64,000 bases of DNA from an uncultured Clostridia bacterium (GTDB lineage Bacteria; Bacillota; Clostridia; Oscillospirales; Ruminococcaceae). This document shows, piece after piece, positions 8,441 through 17,154 of the stretch (position 1 is the first letter of the stretch; the number at the start of each line of letters is the position of its first letter). The stretch is taken from the NCBI GenBank assembly GCA_947631445.1, contig CANRLN010000004.1, forward strand, positions 1 through 64,000. Direction: 5' to 3'. The notes under the pieces were generated by a model. That model was not told where the DNA came from and did not search any database. It was given only the letters and a program-made list of their open reading frames with translations. The translations under genes and the position numbers were made by a program.

Positions 8441-8959
8441 TTATTTGGCATAACTGAAGTATTTTTTATAAAGATACATGGAAAGCTCGAGAATAGCGGC
8501 ATATTTATCCACCAGCATGATAACAAAAGTTTCTTTATATCGTGGAAGTGCCGGTGTGAGTGGCCACATATGTTTTAAAATCATATCTTCTTCACGTTTG
8601 TTAAGTTCAAAGTTTTCCTTTGCATTTTTCAGAGCAATTTTGGGGTGGTTAAACCCGTGCGGAAGTTCGCCCTTTTGGCGGTGGCGTTCCCTCCAGTCAT
8701 ACAAAAATAGGTCATGGAGTATTCCAGCCCTTGCAGCAGACCTGCAATCAAGATGCAGTTTTTTGCAAATCTTATAGCTATAATAGGAAACATTAATACA
8801 ATGTTGCAAACAGGTTGTTGAATAGTGGTGGCGGAAATTATTCATCTTTGTAACAATATCCGTATCCAGCAAATCTTTTATATATGAAAAATATTCTATT
8901 GCGTCTTTGTCATAGTCAATAATGACCTTAGAACCAAGTGCTTTAATCAAAGCGACCAT
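8441..8959 (-). CDS. HD-domain phosphohydrolase
   Basis: A 172-residue protein with the HD metal-binding pattern: a first His in the STTCLQHCINVSYYSYKI helix, the paired HD in ARAGILHDLFLYDW, and a later HMWPLTPALPR plus VDKYAAILE supplying further metal ligands. HD proteins of this size are mostly phosphohydrolases of uncertain substrate. The NHPKIALKNAKE segment and the HMWPLTP motif match a clostridial HD subfamily known only by domain. It has its own consensus promoter and terminator, so it is monocistronic. Substrate unknown. Confidence 0.8.
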   Translation of the reverse strand: MVALIKALGSKVIIDYDKDAIEYFSYIKDLLDTDIVTKMNNFRHHYSTTCLQHCINVSYYSYKICKKLHLDCRSAARAGILHDLFLYDWRERHRQKGELPHGFNHPKIALKNAKENFELNKREEDMILKHMWPLTPALPRYKETFVIMLVDKYAAILELSMYLYKKYFSYAK

Positions 8960-9011
8960 CTCCCCTAATAAAAAATAAATTATTTCAATCTTTGATTTTG
9001 TTTATAAGTCT

Positions 9012-9040
9012 ATTATAACTCTTTTTTCTTAAAATGTCAA
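9012..9040 (-). promoter_or_regulatory. Consensus promoter of the HD-domain gene
   Basis: On the minus strand TTGACA is at 9040-9035 and TATAAT at 9017-9012, with a 17-bp spacer. It lies about 50 bases upstream of the ATG. Confidence 0.83.
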
Positions 9041-9077
9041 TATAAAATTTTTAACATTTTAATAATTACAAAAAATT

Positions 9078-9998
9078 TTAAGGATTTTCAAGACGAAATT
9101 TATTATAATCAGAATAAAATTTTGGCACAAATTCGCTTTCGTCCTTGTTTTTTTCCTGTATATATCCCTCAAAACCGAGTTTTTCAACATATTCAAGCAC
9201 ATATGTATATTCTTGGTCGGTAACACAGCGATTTATTTCTGCAAAATTTTCCGCCTTAAAGCAGGGAAAATACTGAAACATAAGGCTTAGCAGTATTTCC
9301 GGATTTTCTTTTGATAAATCAAATTCTTTGCTTAAACGTTTTAATATATTAATGCTGTCGCCCGTGCAACTGGGCATAACAAGATGTCTTATTATAGTCC
9401 CCTTTTTTAGTATATTATTTTTATCAAATTTTATACTTCCTGTGATACTTTGCATTTTTTTAATTGACTTTATAGCCTTTTCAAAATAATCCTTTGCATT
9501 AAGATATTTTAATGATAATTCGCCACTATAAAATTTAAGGTCGGGAAGAAAAATATCTACATAATTTTTAAGCATTTCAATTGTCTGAGGGTTTTCATAA
9601 CCTCCGCAGTTGTAGGCAACGGGTATTTCAAGCTTGTTTTTTATATTGTCAAGTGCTTTTATAATCTGTGGTACAAAGTGGGTGGGGGTGACAAGGTTTA
9701 TATTGTTCGCCCCCTTTTGCTGAAGTTCAAGAAAAATATCCTCCAGCTGTGAAACGGAAATTTCAAAGCCTTTTCCCTCCTGTGAAATTTCGTGGTTCTG
9801 GCAAAAACAGCATTTTAAATTGCAACCGCTGAAAAATACCGTACCGCTTCCGCTGTTTCCGCTTAGGCAGGGTTCTTCCCACATATGCAAAGAATATCTT
9901 GCAATTTTTATTTTGTCGCCTGATGAGCAATAGCCCTTTTGCTTTTTTCGGTCGACATTGCATTTTCGGGGGCATAAATTACATTTTTCTATATTCAT
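9078..9998 (-). CDS. Radical SAM protein, PflA/PflX-like (COG1313 type)
   Basis: A 306-residue radical SAM protein. It starts with a Cys-rich segment (CNLCPRKCNVDRKKQKGYC), then carries the Fe4S4-binding CxxxCxxC as CNLKCCFC near residues 58-65, followed by QNHEISQEG. The overall pattern matches the pyruvate formate-lyase activase-like PflX group, whose substrate is unknown. It starts three bases after the stop of the LRR-like protein and is likely in the same transcript. No pyruvate formate-lyase gene is nearby. Confidence 0.85.
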   Translation of the reverse strand: MNIEKCNLCPRKCNVDRKKQKGYCSSGDKIKIARYSLHMWEEPCLSGNSGSGTVFFSGCNLKCCFCQNHEISQEGKGFEISVSQLEDIFLELQQKGANNINLVTPTHFVPQIIKALDNIKNKLEIPVAYNCGGYENPQTIEMLKNYVDIFLPDLKFYSGELSLKYLNAKDYFEKAIKSIKKMQSITGSIKFDKNNILKKGTIIRHLVMPSCTGDSINILKRLSKEFDLSKENPEILLSLMFQYFPCFKAENFAEINRCVTDQEYTYVLEYVEKLGFEGYIQEKNKDESEFVPKFYSDYNKFRLENP

Positions 9999-10001
9999 TA
10001 T

Positions 10002-10769
10002 TTATTTCCTTTTGGCGGTAAGGGCAACAAGTGCAAGTGACACGCCACAAAGGGCAATTCCAGCAGTAGAAGAACCAGTATCTCCGTTTTTGGATTTTGA
10101 ACCGTTTGAATTATCCTTGGTTGCAACTTCGGTTGAAATAACATTGGTTTCGTATATGTAAGAGGTGGTTGTCTGGCTTGTGGCTGTGGTTGTATAGTCG
10201 GGGTAAGCGGCTTCGTTTGGAATATTGTTAATTCCCTCCTCGGCACGAATTTCCCAAGGGGTTAGAATATCACCCTCTGCCGACATAATAACCGTTTCAA
10301 ACCCATGGTTTTGTGCATATTCGTAAGCTTTGCTGCCCTTTTGGCAGATTACAATAAGGTCAACTATTTTTTCTCCGTTTTGGTCAAGTCCAAAGGCATT
10401 TTCGCCTATATCTTGAACGCTGTCAAAAATTGTTATCTGGCTGAGGTTTGTACATTCTTTAAAAGTATCGCTTGGAATATTGCTTACACCTTTTATAAAA
10501 ATTTCTTTTATCTGTTCTGCTTTATCAATCCATGGCTTACTGTCGATTGACCGTTCCGGGTCGGTGGCATCAATCGAAAGGGATAATCCGCCGTTTTCCA
10601 TCTCTGTAATTTCATAAGAAAAATTTAGCTGAGAAAAATTTTCTTCGTCCGAAACATTGCTTGTGGAAACGTTTTCTGAAATGTCGCTTGAAAAATCTTC
10701 GGCAAAAGCCGAAAAGCCAATAAGGGAAATGGCAACACCTGCTGCTAAAATTTTAACAAATCCTTTCAT
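10002..10769 (-). CDS. Secreted LRR_5/BspA-like surface protein
   Basis: A 255-residue protein with a signal peptide (MKGFVKILAAGVAISLIG). A short leucine-rich BspA-type segment spans about residues 85-150, with units such as IPSDTFKECTNLSQITIFDSV and IGENAFG, then SKAYEYAQNHGF. A Thr/Ser-rich stalk follows. The C-terminus is a hydrophobic stretch ending in AKRK, preceded by NGDTGSS, which resembles a sortase-type sorting tail without a clear LPxTG. It is probably anchored at the cell surface. It is the first gene of a two-gene operon with the radical SAM protein. Function unknown; BspA-like proteins often bind host or polysaccharide surfaces. Confidence 0.75.
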   Translation of the reverse strand: MKGFVKILAAGVAISLIGFSAFAEDFSSDISENVSTSNVSDEENFSQLNFSYEITEMENGGLSLSIDATDPERSIDSKPWIDKAEQIKEIFIKGVSNIPSDTFKECTNLSQITIFDSVQDIGENAFGLDQNGEKIVDLIVICQKGSKAYEYAQNHGFETVIMSAEGDILTPWEIRAEEGINNIPNEAAYPDYTTTATSQTTTSYIYETNVISTEVATKDNSNGSKSKNGDTGSSTAGIALCGVSLALVALTAKRK

Positions 10770-10816
10770 TACAATCCGTCCTTTCTTTTTGATATAAAAA
10801 ATTTGTTTATGATATT

Positions 10817-10845
10817 ATTATATCACATTTTACACCAAAAATCAA
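10817..10845 (-). promoter_or_regulatory. Promoter of the LRR protein operon
   Basis: On the minus strand TTGATT is at 10845-10840 and TATAAT at 10822-10817, spacer 17 bp, with TGTGA before the -10. The -35 differs from consensus at two positions. Confidence 0.75.
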
Positions 10846-10957
10846 CCTAAACGATAAATTTAGTTAAAATATTACAAATTTACAGTGAGTGAACCATCAA
10901 TTTAAGTGAAGATTAAAAATCAAGATTAGAAATCAAGATTAAAAATAAAATATTTTT

Positions 10958-10985
10958 GTTTGCCCCGCCTAAGGCAGGGCAAACA
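10958..10985. repeat. Dispersed palindrome after the PH-domain gene
   Basis: TGTTTGCCC...GGGCAAACA arms enclose GCC-TAA-GGC. It lies 15 bases past the stop of the YdbT-like gene on the minus strand. A CAAGATTARAAAT repeat (about 10920-10945) lies next to it. Confidence 0.78.
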
Positions 10986-10999
10986 GATTAATATTATTG

Positions 11000-12502
11000 C
11001 TATAATTCCCAAAGACCGCTATTTTTTAAAAAATCTTCGGTTTTTTTAAGGTCAAGAAATCTTATAAAATGGATTTTGTTGTTTTCGGCACGGGTATAAA
11101 TTTTGAGGGTGCAGACATTATCTTTTTCTTGGAATATATTCTGGGTTATTTCAGCTTTGGTTATTCTTTCGACATCTGTTTCGATTGTATGAAAGGTGTA
11201 AATATAGTTATATCTTATTCTTATTCTGCCTTCGTTGTATCCAATATCGGTGTAGTAAACGCTGGTAGCTTTAACTATAAGCAACCATACAGCAGGGATA
11301 AAAAGCACAACCATAAGATAAAGCAGAATGTTATTTATGTTGGTGAATTTGGAAAGTAAAAGTTTTCTTAAAACAGAAATAATCGTCAGTACAATCAAAA
11401 GCACAATGGGAAGAAATATAAACCGTTTGGTTTGATTTTTGCTTGGTGCAAGCTTGGTGTAGCTGCTTTGACTGTTAAAAAGCAGAAGTTTCATTGTGTT
11501 TTTAACATCTTCCATTGTAGATATGGGAATGAGTGCGTCAATTTCCGAACGCTTTTTTCCGAACCCCGGGCAGTGGATACGAACCGAACAGATTTTAAAT
11601 ATTTTCATCAGCAGGGATTGTTGCATATCCGTGTAGTTTATCTTCTGAACGTTTATAAAATGTTTGCGTTTGCTTAGTATTCCGCCGGTTATAGTAATGC
11701 TTTTGCCACGTCGGAAACAGGTGAAATTCCAGTTGTTGAGCAGGTTGGTTACAAAAGAGATAATCCAGCCTCCGCCAATAAAAACTGCAATGGTCATAAC
11801 AGCGGTTGGAACATATTTTGAAAGCATGGAGGTTATAGTACTAAACTGCTCAAGTAGTTTGTTTTCAAGCGATTGACCAAGATAGTTTGAGGCTTTGTAA
11901 AAAAGGCTTGCAAAAAGAATTGCACCCGAAAGTGTAGAGGAAAAAAGCAAAGAGAATATAAGCATATATATTTTTCTTTGTTTATACTGGGTTTTGGGAT
12001 AGGGGCAGGAATGTTTTTTAGAATGAATTGAAATTGCATTAAACAATAATTCCGCATTTTTTTTGGAAAGCACTAAATTTAAATCTGAATTTTTATCTCC
12101 GCCAGCTGGTGTGTCAACACAGATACGACAGCTTTTTATAAGTCGCATAAAAAGACTTTCTTCCAGCGACGCCGAAGTTATTTTGTTAAAATATATTTTG
12201 GTTCGCTTTATTCCAAAAAATCCTGTTTTGGCAATTAAAAAATTTTTTTCGTAACTAAAGCTAACGCAAGCCCATCTTATTGTAGCATAGGCAAATATTA
12301 CAAGCAATGTCAGAATGTCAACCCAGCGGTCACGCAACCAGCTGTTTATATCAAACTTAACCGCAATAAGATATTTTGCAAGAGGAATAAGCAGAAGATA
12401 GAAATATTTTGTTGTGTATCCGAAAATTTTTATAGGGTGCTGGCGATGGGCAAAAAAGTCTTTTAAACTTTCCCTTGCCGTTTTCTTTTTTGCATTTTTC
12501 AT
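11000..12502 (-). CDS. PH-domain membrane protein, YdbT-like
   Basis: A 500-residue protein with about six membrane segments and three bacterial PH (bPH2) domains, the architecture of YdbT. The visible PH blocks are FLIAKTGFFGIKRTKIYFNKITSA, a second near SITITGGILSKRKHFINVQKI and a third near IRIRYNYIYTFHTIETDVERI. Bacillus YdbS/YdbT have been linked to resistance to some bacteriocins, but the mechanism is not known. It follows the smaller PH protein by 28 bases, as ydbT follows ydbS. Confidence 0.8.
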   Translation of the reverse strand: MKNAKKKTARESLKDFFAHRQHPIKIFGYTTKYFYLLLIPLAKYLIAVKFDINSWLRDRWVDILTLLVIFAYATIRWACVSFSYEKNFLIAKTGFFGIKRTKIYFNKITSASLEESLFMRLIKSCRICVDTPAGGDKNSDLNLVLSKKNAELLFNAISIHSKKHSCPYPKTQYKQRKIYMLIFSLLFSSTLSGAILFASLFYKASNYLGQSLENKLLEQFSTITSMLSKYVPTAVMTIAVFIGGGWIISFVTNLLNNWNFTCFRRGKSITITGGILSKRKHFINVQKINYTDMQQSLLMKIFKICSVRIHCPGFGKKRSEIDALIPISTMEDVKNTMKLLLFNSQSSYTKLAPSKNQTKRFIFLPIVLLIVLTIISVLRKLLLSKFTNINNILLYLMVVLFIPAVWLLIVKATSVYYTDIGYNEGRIRIRYNYIYTFHTIETDVERITKAEITQNIFQEKDNVCTLKIYTRAENNKIHFIRFLDLKKTEDFLKNSGLWEL

Positions 12503-12530
12503 AATAATTTAGCCTCAGTTTTAACAATTA

Positions 12531-12980
12531 TTATATTTTGGTGGGTTTTTTTATTTCTTTTTCAAGGGTGGCTGAAATTTCGTTTATATCCTCATAGCTT
12601 AAAAAAACCATTATAATATTTCCACCCATTGCATGGACGATAAGCATATTACAGCCGGTATATTTTCCAAAAGGCGGAACAATCGCCGTTAAAAATGCCA
12701 TTGATTGGCTTCTCATTGTCTGTTTGGAAATATAAAAAACTCCACTCTTTTTGGTTATAAAGGTTTTAGAGATGCCATAGTAGGTGTTTGAAAAATAAAT
12801 CGGAAGATATATAAAGCCAAGAAATATTGTTGCCGACCAAAAAAGGGCAATAAAACACCACATTAAAACTATATTGAAACTTAAAAATTTAAGCGAAAGA
12901 TAGTTAAGCACAAAAGAAGCAAGGGTCATAAAAAGACGTATAAAATTAAGAGCCTGATAACAGGGGCAATATTTTTTCAA
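12531..12980 (-). CDS. PH-domain membrane protein, YdbS-like
   Basis: A 149-residue protein with two N-terminal membrane segments followed by a bPH2 domain (YYGISKTFITKKSGVFYISKQTMRSQSM). This matches the small partner YdbS. It is the first gene of the pair. The 100-bp gap to the divergent symporter gene must hold both promoters, but no consensus pair was identified there. Confidence 0.78.
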   Translation of the reverse strand: MKKYCPCYQALNFIRLFMTLASFVLNYLSLKFLSFNIVLMWCFIALFWSATIFLGFIYLPIYFSNTYYGISKTFITKKSGVFYISKQTMRSQSMAFLTAIVPPFGKYTGCNMLIVHAMGGNIIMVFLSYEDINEISATLEKEIKKPTKI

Positions 12981-13082
12981 AATTTCATCTCCTTATTATA
13001 TTATTAATTTTAAATCATAAAATGTGTACAACCTGAATATTAATATTTTATAGCAAATTAATATTAAAGAAAGGATATTAAT

Positions 13083-14387
13083 ATGAATATAATAAATTCT
13101 GTAAGCAATTTTTTATGGTCGACACCAATGGTTATATATATGCTTATTATTTCAGTCATATTATTTTTTAAATCAAAAATGTACAGGTTTTTTATGCCAT
13201 CTGGTCTTAAATATTTTTTAAATTATAAAAATAATAATAATATTAATAGCCAGTCCCAAATTAAAACATTTTTTACCTCCATTGGTTCGACAATCGGAAC
13301 AGGTTCGGTTATAGGAAGTGTGTGTGCATATAGCATAGGCGGAGCAGGTTCGCTTGTTTATATGTGTATTGCAAGCATAGTTTGTGCAAGCCTTTGTTTT
13401 TGCGAAAATATTCTGGGTGCAAAATATTTTGGTAAAAACAAAATATGTGGTGCAATGGGATATATAAAAGAAATTTCTCCTTTTATGGCAACAATATATG
13501 CTGTTCTTACGGTTTTTTCATCGCTCGGAATGGGCAATTCGGTTCAGGTCAACACAATTGCTGGGTCTGCTTATGAATGTAGAATTTCAAAATTTTTAAC
13601 GGCAGGAATAATACTTGGAATAATGCTTTTTCTTACCGTTTTTGGAATTAAGGGGGTTTTTAACTTTGCAAGCGTTCTTGTGCCTCTGCTATCGGTTGGA
13701 TTTCTTGCCGGTTGTATTTACATAATTGCTTGTTCGCATAATTTGGGCGAAAGCATATTAATTTGTTTTAAACAGGCTTTTGGGCTAAAATCTTTAGGAG
13801 GCGGAGTTGTTGGCACGGCAATAAGTGTTGGTGTAAGGCGTGGGATATTCTCTACCGAATGTGGTCTTGGTTCAACGGTTAGCGTTCACTCCCAATGCTG
13901 TGAGGGCAAGCCTTGTGCCACTCAGGGAATATGGGCGGTTATCGAAAGTTTTTTTGATACGTTCGCTGTCACCATGTTTACTTTTATGGCTGTTGTATGC
14001 GACAGGATAGATTCAAACCTTCCCCCGATGAAAATGCTTGCGACAGCCTTTGAAAATCATCTCGGAAAGTTTGGATATTATTTTATTTATATCTGTATTA
14101 TTTTGTTTGCACTGGTTAGTGTCAGTGGCTGGTATTGTATTGGTCTTATCGGCTGGAAATATATTTTTAAAGGCAGGTTTGTTGGACTTTACGGGATTTT
14201 ATATTCTGCTGTTGCTTGTGCAAGCTGTTTTCTTAGTATGCAGGCTGTTTGGGGAATTGCAGATATTTTCAATGGTTTTATGATGATAATAAATTCTTCC
14301 TGTCTGCTTTTGCTTGCGGGTAAAATTTCCGGTCAGATGGAGCAGGAATACATAGAATATAAAATGCTGTCAACAAAAAAACATTAA
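13083..14387 (+). CDS. Sodium:amino acid symporter, AGCS family
   Basis: A 434-residue membrane protein with about ten membrane segments. The AGCS signature is visible as KTFFTSIGSTIGTGSVIGSVCAYSIGGAGSLVYM near residues 60-93, with the second conserved region RRGIFSTECGLGSTVSVHSQ. The family imports alanine or glycine with Na+, and some members take glutamine. It is monocistronic. Length and topology are normal for AlsT/AgcS-type carriers, although the C-terminus is short. Substrate cannot be read from sequence. Confidence 0.88.
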   Translation: MNIINSVSNFLWSTPMVIYMLIISVILFFKSKMYRFFMPSGLKYFLNYKNNNNINSQSQIKTFFTSIGSTIGTGSVIGSVCAYSIGGAGSLVYMCIASIVCASLCFCENILGAKYFGKNKICGAMGYIKEISPFMATIYAVLTVFSSLGMGNSVQVNTIAGSAYECRISKFLTAGIILGIMLFLTVFGIKGVFNFASVLVPLLSVGFLAGCIYIIACSHNLGESILICFKQAFGLKSLGGGVVGTAISVGVRRGIFSTECGLGSTVSVHSQCCEGKPCATQGIWAVIESFFDTFAVTMFTFMAVVCDRIDSNLPPMKMLATAFENHLGKFGYYFIYICIILFALVSVSGWYCIGLIGWKYIFKGRFVGLYGILYSAVACASCFLSMQAVWGIADIFNGFMMIINSSCLLLLAGKISGQMEQEYIEYKMLSTKKH

Positions 14388-14451
14388 TAACTAAAACTGG
14401 TTGATTTGCGTTGCCCCAAAATTATTTTTATAAAATTATTAAAAAAATCTT

Positions 14452-14482
14452 ATGTATTTCCCTGCCTGTGTCAGGAAAATAT
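14452..14482. repeat. Dispersed palindrome with conserved flank, copy A
   Basis: TATTTCCCTG...CAGGAAAATA with a CCTGTGT centre. It is preceded by AAAAAAATCTTATG, the same flank seen at 47070, 54990 and 58440. It lies between the convergent symporter and fruK-like genes. Confidence 0.75.
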
Positions 14483-14508
14483 ATAGTAACAACGCTTTTA
14501 TCCAATTT

Positions 14509-15438
14509 TTAATAACTATTAATTATTTTTATTTCAAACTGTTCAAGCAATTTTTGGGCATTTTCATACGAGCCGAGATTTCCCGAAAAGGCAGCCGCTG
14601 AGCCGGTGGCTACTGATAGTTTAAAACATTCTTCAATTGGCATTTGCTTATAAACTCCTGCCAAAAATCCCGCAAGCATGGAATCGCCCGCACCAACCGA
14701 ATTTTTAACCCTGCCTTTGGGGGCAGTTGCCACAAGCGAAATATTATCATTTACAAAAATTGCTCCGTCCCCCGCCATTGAAATAATAACATTACAAGCA
14801 CCCATTTCTACTAATTTTTTGGCATATTTTAGTGCTGTTTTTTTGGTGGTTATATTTTCACCAAATATTGCACCGAGTTCATGATGATTTGGCTTGATTA
14901 TAAACGGATGATATTTTAAAACAGAAGTAAGCTTTTCGCCCTCTGCATCTACTGCAATTTTTATATGCTTGTCCTCAAGCTGCTGCATAATCTGCATATA
15001 AATATCCGTTGGCATACATTTTGGAATACTTCCCGCAAGCACCAAAAAATCATTACTTCCAATTGCATTAAGCTGATTTTTAAGCCTTTTTACTTCTTCT
15101 TCGGTTACAATAGGTCCACCTGCGTTTATTTCGGTTTCCTGCTTTTCTTTAAGTTTAACATTAATTCGTGTAAGACCGCCGTTTGTGCGAAAAAAGTTGG
15201 TGCAGATTCCACTGTTTTCAAGCTGTCTTACAACCTCGTCACCGGTAAAACCGCCCACAAAACCCATTGCGGTTGTCGGAATATCAAAAGTTTTAAGCAC
15301 AAGTGAAATGTTTATACCCTTGCCACCTGCAAAAAACTGTTCATAGTTGGTTCGATTCACCTGACCCATTACAATCTCATCACAATGAATTGTGTAGTCA
15401 AGAGCAGGATTGAGGGTTACAGTATATATAGTATTCAT
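14509..15438 (-). CDS. fruK: PfkB-family sugar-phosphate kinase, probably 1-phosphofructokinase
   Basis: A 309-residue ribokinase-fold kinase. It opens MNTIYTVTLNPALDYT, the start shared by FruK and LacC, with FFAGGKGINISLVL and the C-terminal anion-hole/catalytic block KNSVGAGDSMLAGFLAG (catalytic Asp in GAGDS). It most likely phosphorylates fructose 1-phosphate to fructose 1,6-bisphosphate. Tagatose 6-phosphate kinase (LacC) is the alternative. There is no fruA (PTS) or fruR next to it, so the assignment rests on sequence alone. Confidence 0.85.
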   Translation of the reverse strand: MNTIYTVTLNPALDYTIHCDEIVMGQVNRTNYEQFFAGGKGINISLVLKTFDIPTTAMGFVGGFTGDEVVRQLENSGICTNFFRTNGGLTRINVKLKEKQETEINAGGPIVTEEEVKRLKNQLNAIGSNDFLVLAGSIPKCMPTDIYMQIMQQLEDKHIKIAVDAEGEKLTSVLKYHPFIIKPNHHELGAIFGENITTKKTALKYAKKLVEMGACNVIISMAGDGAIFVNDNISLVATAPKGRVKNSVGAGDSMLAGFLAGVYKQMPIEECFKLSVATGSAAAFSGNLGSYENAQKLLEQFEIKIINSY

Positions 15439-15460
15439 TATTTTTTCTCCATATATTTAT

Positions 15461-15488
15461 GTTTCCCCCACCACTCGGTGGGGGAAAC
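15461..15488. repeat. Dispersed palindrome between serS and fruK
   Basis: Perfect 12-bp arms GTTTCCCCCACC and GGTGGGGGAAAC around ACTC. It lies between the serS stop and the fruK start on the minus strand. With the T-rich sequence on both sides it may also terminate serS. Confidence 0.85.
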
Positions 15489-15510
15489 AATTTTTGTATT
15501 TTAATTTTTA

Positions 15511-16797
15511 TTATTCGGGTTTAATAATTTCCTTACCACCCATATACATTCTGAGAGGCTTTGGAATGTTTACACTACCGTCTGCATTAAGATTATTCTC
15601 CAAAAATGCAATAAGCATACGTGGAGGAGCAACAACAGTATTGTTAAGGGTGTGCGGAAGATATTTTTTGCCGTTTGAACCTTTAATACGAATGTTAAGT
15701 CTTCTTGCCTGTGCATCTCCAAGGTTTGAACAACTTCCAACCTCAAAATACTTTTTCTGGCGTGGACTCCATGCCTCAACGTCAATGCTCTTAACCTTAA
15801 GGTCGGCAAGGTCGCCCGAACAACATTCAAGGGTTCTTACTGGAATGTCAAGCGAACGGAAAAGTTCAACGGTATAAGAATAAAGTTTATGAAACCAATC
15901 CATGCTTTCTTCTGGCTTGCAGACAACAACCATTTCTTGTTTTTCAAACTGGTGTATTCTGTAAACTCCTCTTTCTTCAATGCCGTGAGCTCCGACCTCT
16001 TTTCTAAAGCAAGGTGAATAGCTGGTAAGGGTTTGAGGAAGTTTTGCTTCAGGAACAATCTTGTCAATAAATCTTCCAATCATGGAATGTTCGCTTGTGC
16101 CGATAAGATACAAATCTTCGCCCTCTATTTTATACATCATTCCTTCCATTTCGGCAAAACTCATAACACCGGTTACAACGTTTGAGCGAATCATATAAGG
16201 AGGAATAAAATAGGTAAAGCCCTTGTCAATCATAAAATCTCTTGCATAGGAAAGAATTGCCGAATGAAGTCTTGCAATATCCCCCATAAGATAGTAAAAT
16301 CCTTGACCACTTGTTTCTCTTGCTGAATCAATATCAACGCCGTTAAGTTTTTCCATAATGTCAACATGATAAGGCACTTCAAAATCTGGAACAGCAGGTT
16401 CGCCAAAACGCTTAACCTCAACATTTTCGCTGTCGTCCTTGCCCACGGGAACGCTCTCATCAATAATATTAGGAATAACAAGCATTATCTCACGGACTTT
16501 TGCCTTAAGTTCGCTTTCTTTTTTTGCAAGTTCGTTAAGTTCGCCCTTAATAGCCTGAACTTCCTGCTTGACTGCTTCAGCCTCCTCAGTTTGACCTTTT
16601 TTATCAAGTCCGTCAATCTGCTTGCTTAAAGTTTTACGCTTGTTTCTAAGTTCATCACACTTTCCTTGTGTGGCTCTGCATTCCTCGTCAAGCTTGATTA
16701 CCTCATCAACCAGTGGAAGTTTTTCGTCCTGAAATTTTTTCTTGATATTTTCTTTAACGATTTCAGGGTTTGCTCTTAAAAATTTTATGTCTAACAT
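15511..16797 (-). CDS. serS: Seryl-tRNA synthetase
   Basis: A class II aminoacyl-tRNA synthetase that charges tRNA-Ser. The 428 residues begin MLDIKFLRANPEIVKENIKKK, with an N-terminal coiled-coil arm (about residues 30-100) and then the catalytic core. Core motifs include LYLIGTSEHSMIG, CFRKEVGAHG...GVYRIHQFEKQEMVV and the C-terminal NNTVVAPPRMLIAFLENN. Normal length. It has its own near-consensus promoter. Many Firmicutes control serS by a T-box, but none fits in the short leader here. Confidence 0.97.
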   Translation of the reverse strand: MLDIKFLRANPEIVKENIKKKFQDEKLPLVDEVIKLDEECRATQGKCDELRNKRKTLSKQIDGLDKKGQTEEAEAVKQEVQAIKGELNELAKKESELKAKVREIMLVIPNIIDESVPVGKDDSENVEVKRFGEPAVPDFEVPYHVDIMEKLNGVDIDSARETSGQGFYYLMGDIARLHSAILSYARDFMIDKGFTYFIPPYMIRSNVVTGVMSFAEMEGMMYKIEGEDLYLIGTSEHSMIGRFIDKIVPEAKLPQTLTSYSPCFRKEVGAHGIEERGVYRIHQFEKQEMVVVCKPEESMDWFHKLYSYTVELFRSLDIPVRTLECCSGDLADLKVKSIDVEAWSPRQKKYFEVGSCSNLGDAQARRLNIRIKGSNGKKYLPHTLNNTVVAPPRMLIAFLENNLNADGSVNIPKPLRMYMGGKEIIKPE

Positions 16798-16872
16798 TTT
16801 TTAAACAATCCTTTCAAAAATAATTTTAAAAATTTAGGTGCAAAAATTATATATAATTTTCAGCTATACTTT

Positions 16873-16901
16873 AGTATAACACATTATGAATATTTTGTCA
16901 A
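16873..16901 (-). promoter_or_regulatory. Promoter of serS
   Basis: On the minus strand TTGACA is at 16901-16896 and TATACT at 16878-16873, with a 17-bp spacer and TGT before the -10. The leader is about 70 bases, too short for a T-box. Confidence 0.78.
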
Positions 16902-17034
16902 GCTATAGGCGAAAAAAATTACGCAAATTAATAATTATTGGTTACTAATTGTTAATTGCAAATGTCAATTAAGACAATTAGTAAATGGGAAAATTGTATA
17001 AATTGACGAAGATAAAAAAAAATTTTAAAAACTC

Positions 17035-17063
17035 TTGACTTTTTTAAAAAATGGTGGTATAAT
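17035..17063 (+). promoter_or_regulatory. Promoter of the cmk operon
   Basis: TTGACT at 17035-17040 and TATAAT at 17058-17063, with a 17-bp spacer. It drives cmk, plsC and ispH-rpsA from a leader of about 85 bases. The rest of the 357-bp gap to serS is AT-rich. Confidence 0.78.
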
Positions 17064-17154
17064 AAAACTTGATACATAAGTTAGCTATGATTATATTCAA
17101 ATTTAGGCTACTTTGTGTCAAGTACAGTAATTTTAATCGAGGAGCATTTTTGAA

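Noticed and set aside
8259..8453. 64-residue plus-strand ORF between ilvE and the HD gene
   Set aside because: AT-driven composition, no ribosome-binding site, and it overlaps a terminator of the minus strand.
16798..16900. T-box in front of serS
   Set aside because: The leader from the promoter is only about 70 bases and has no T-box core sequence.
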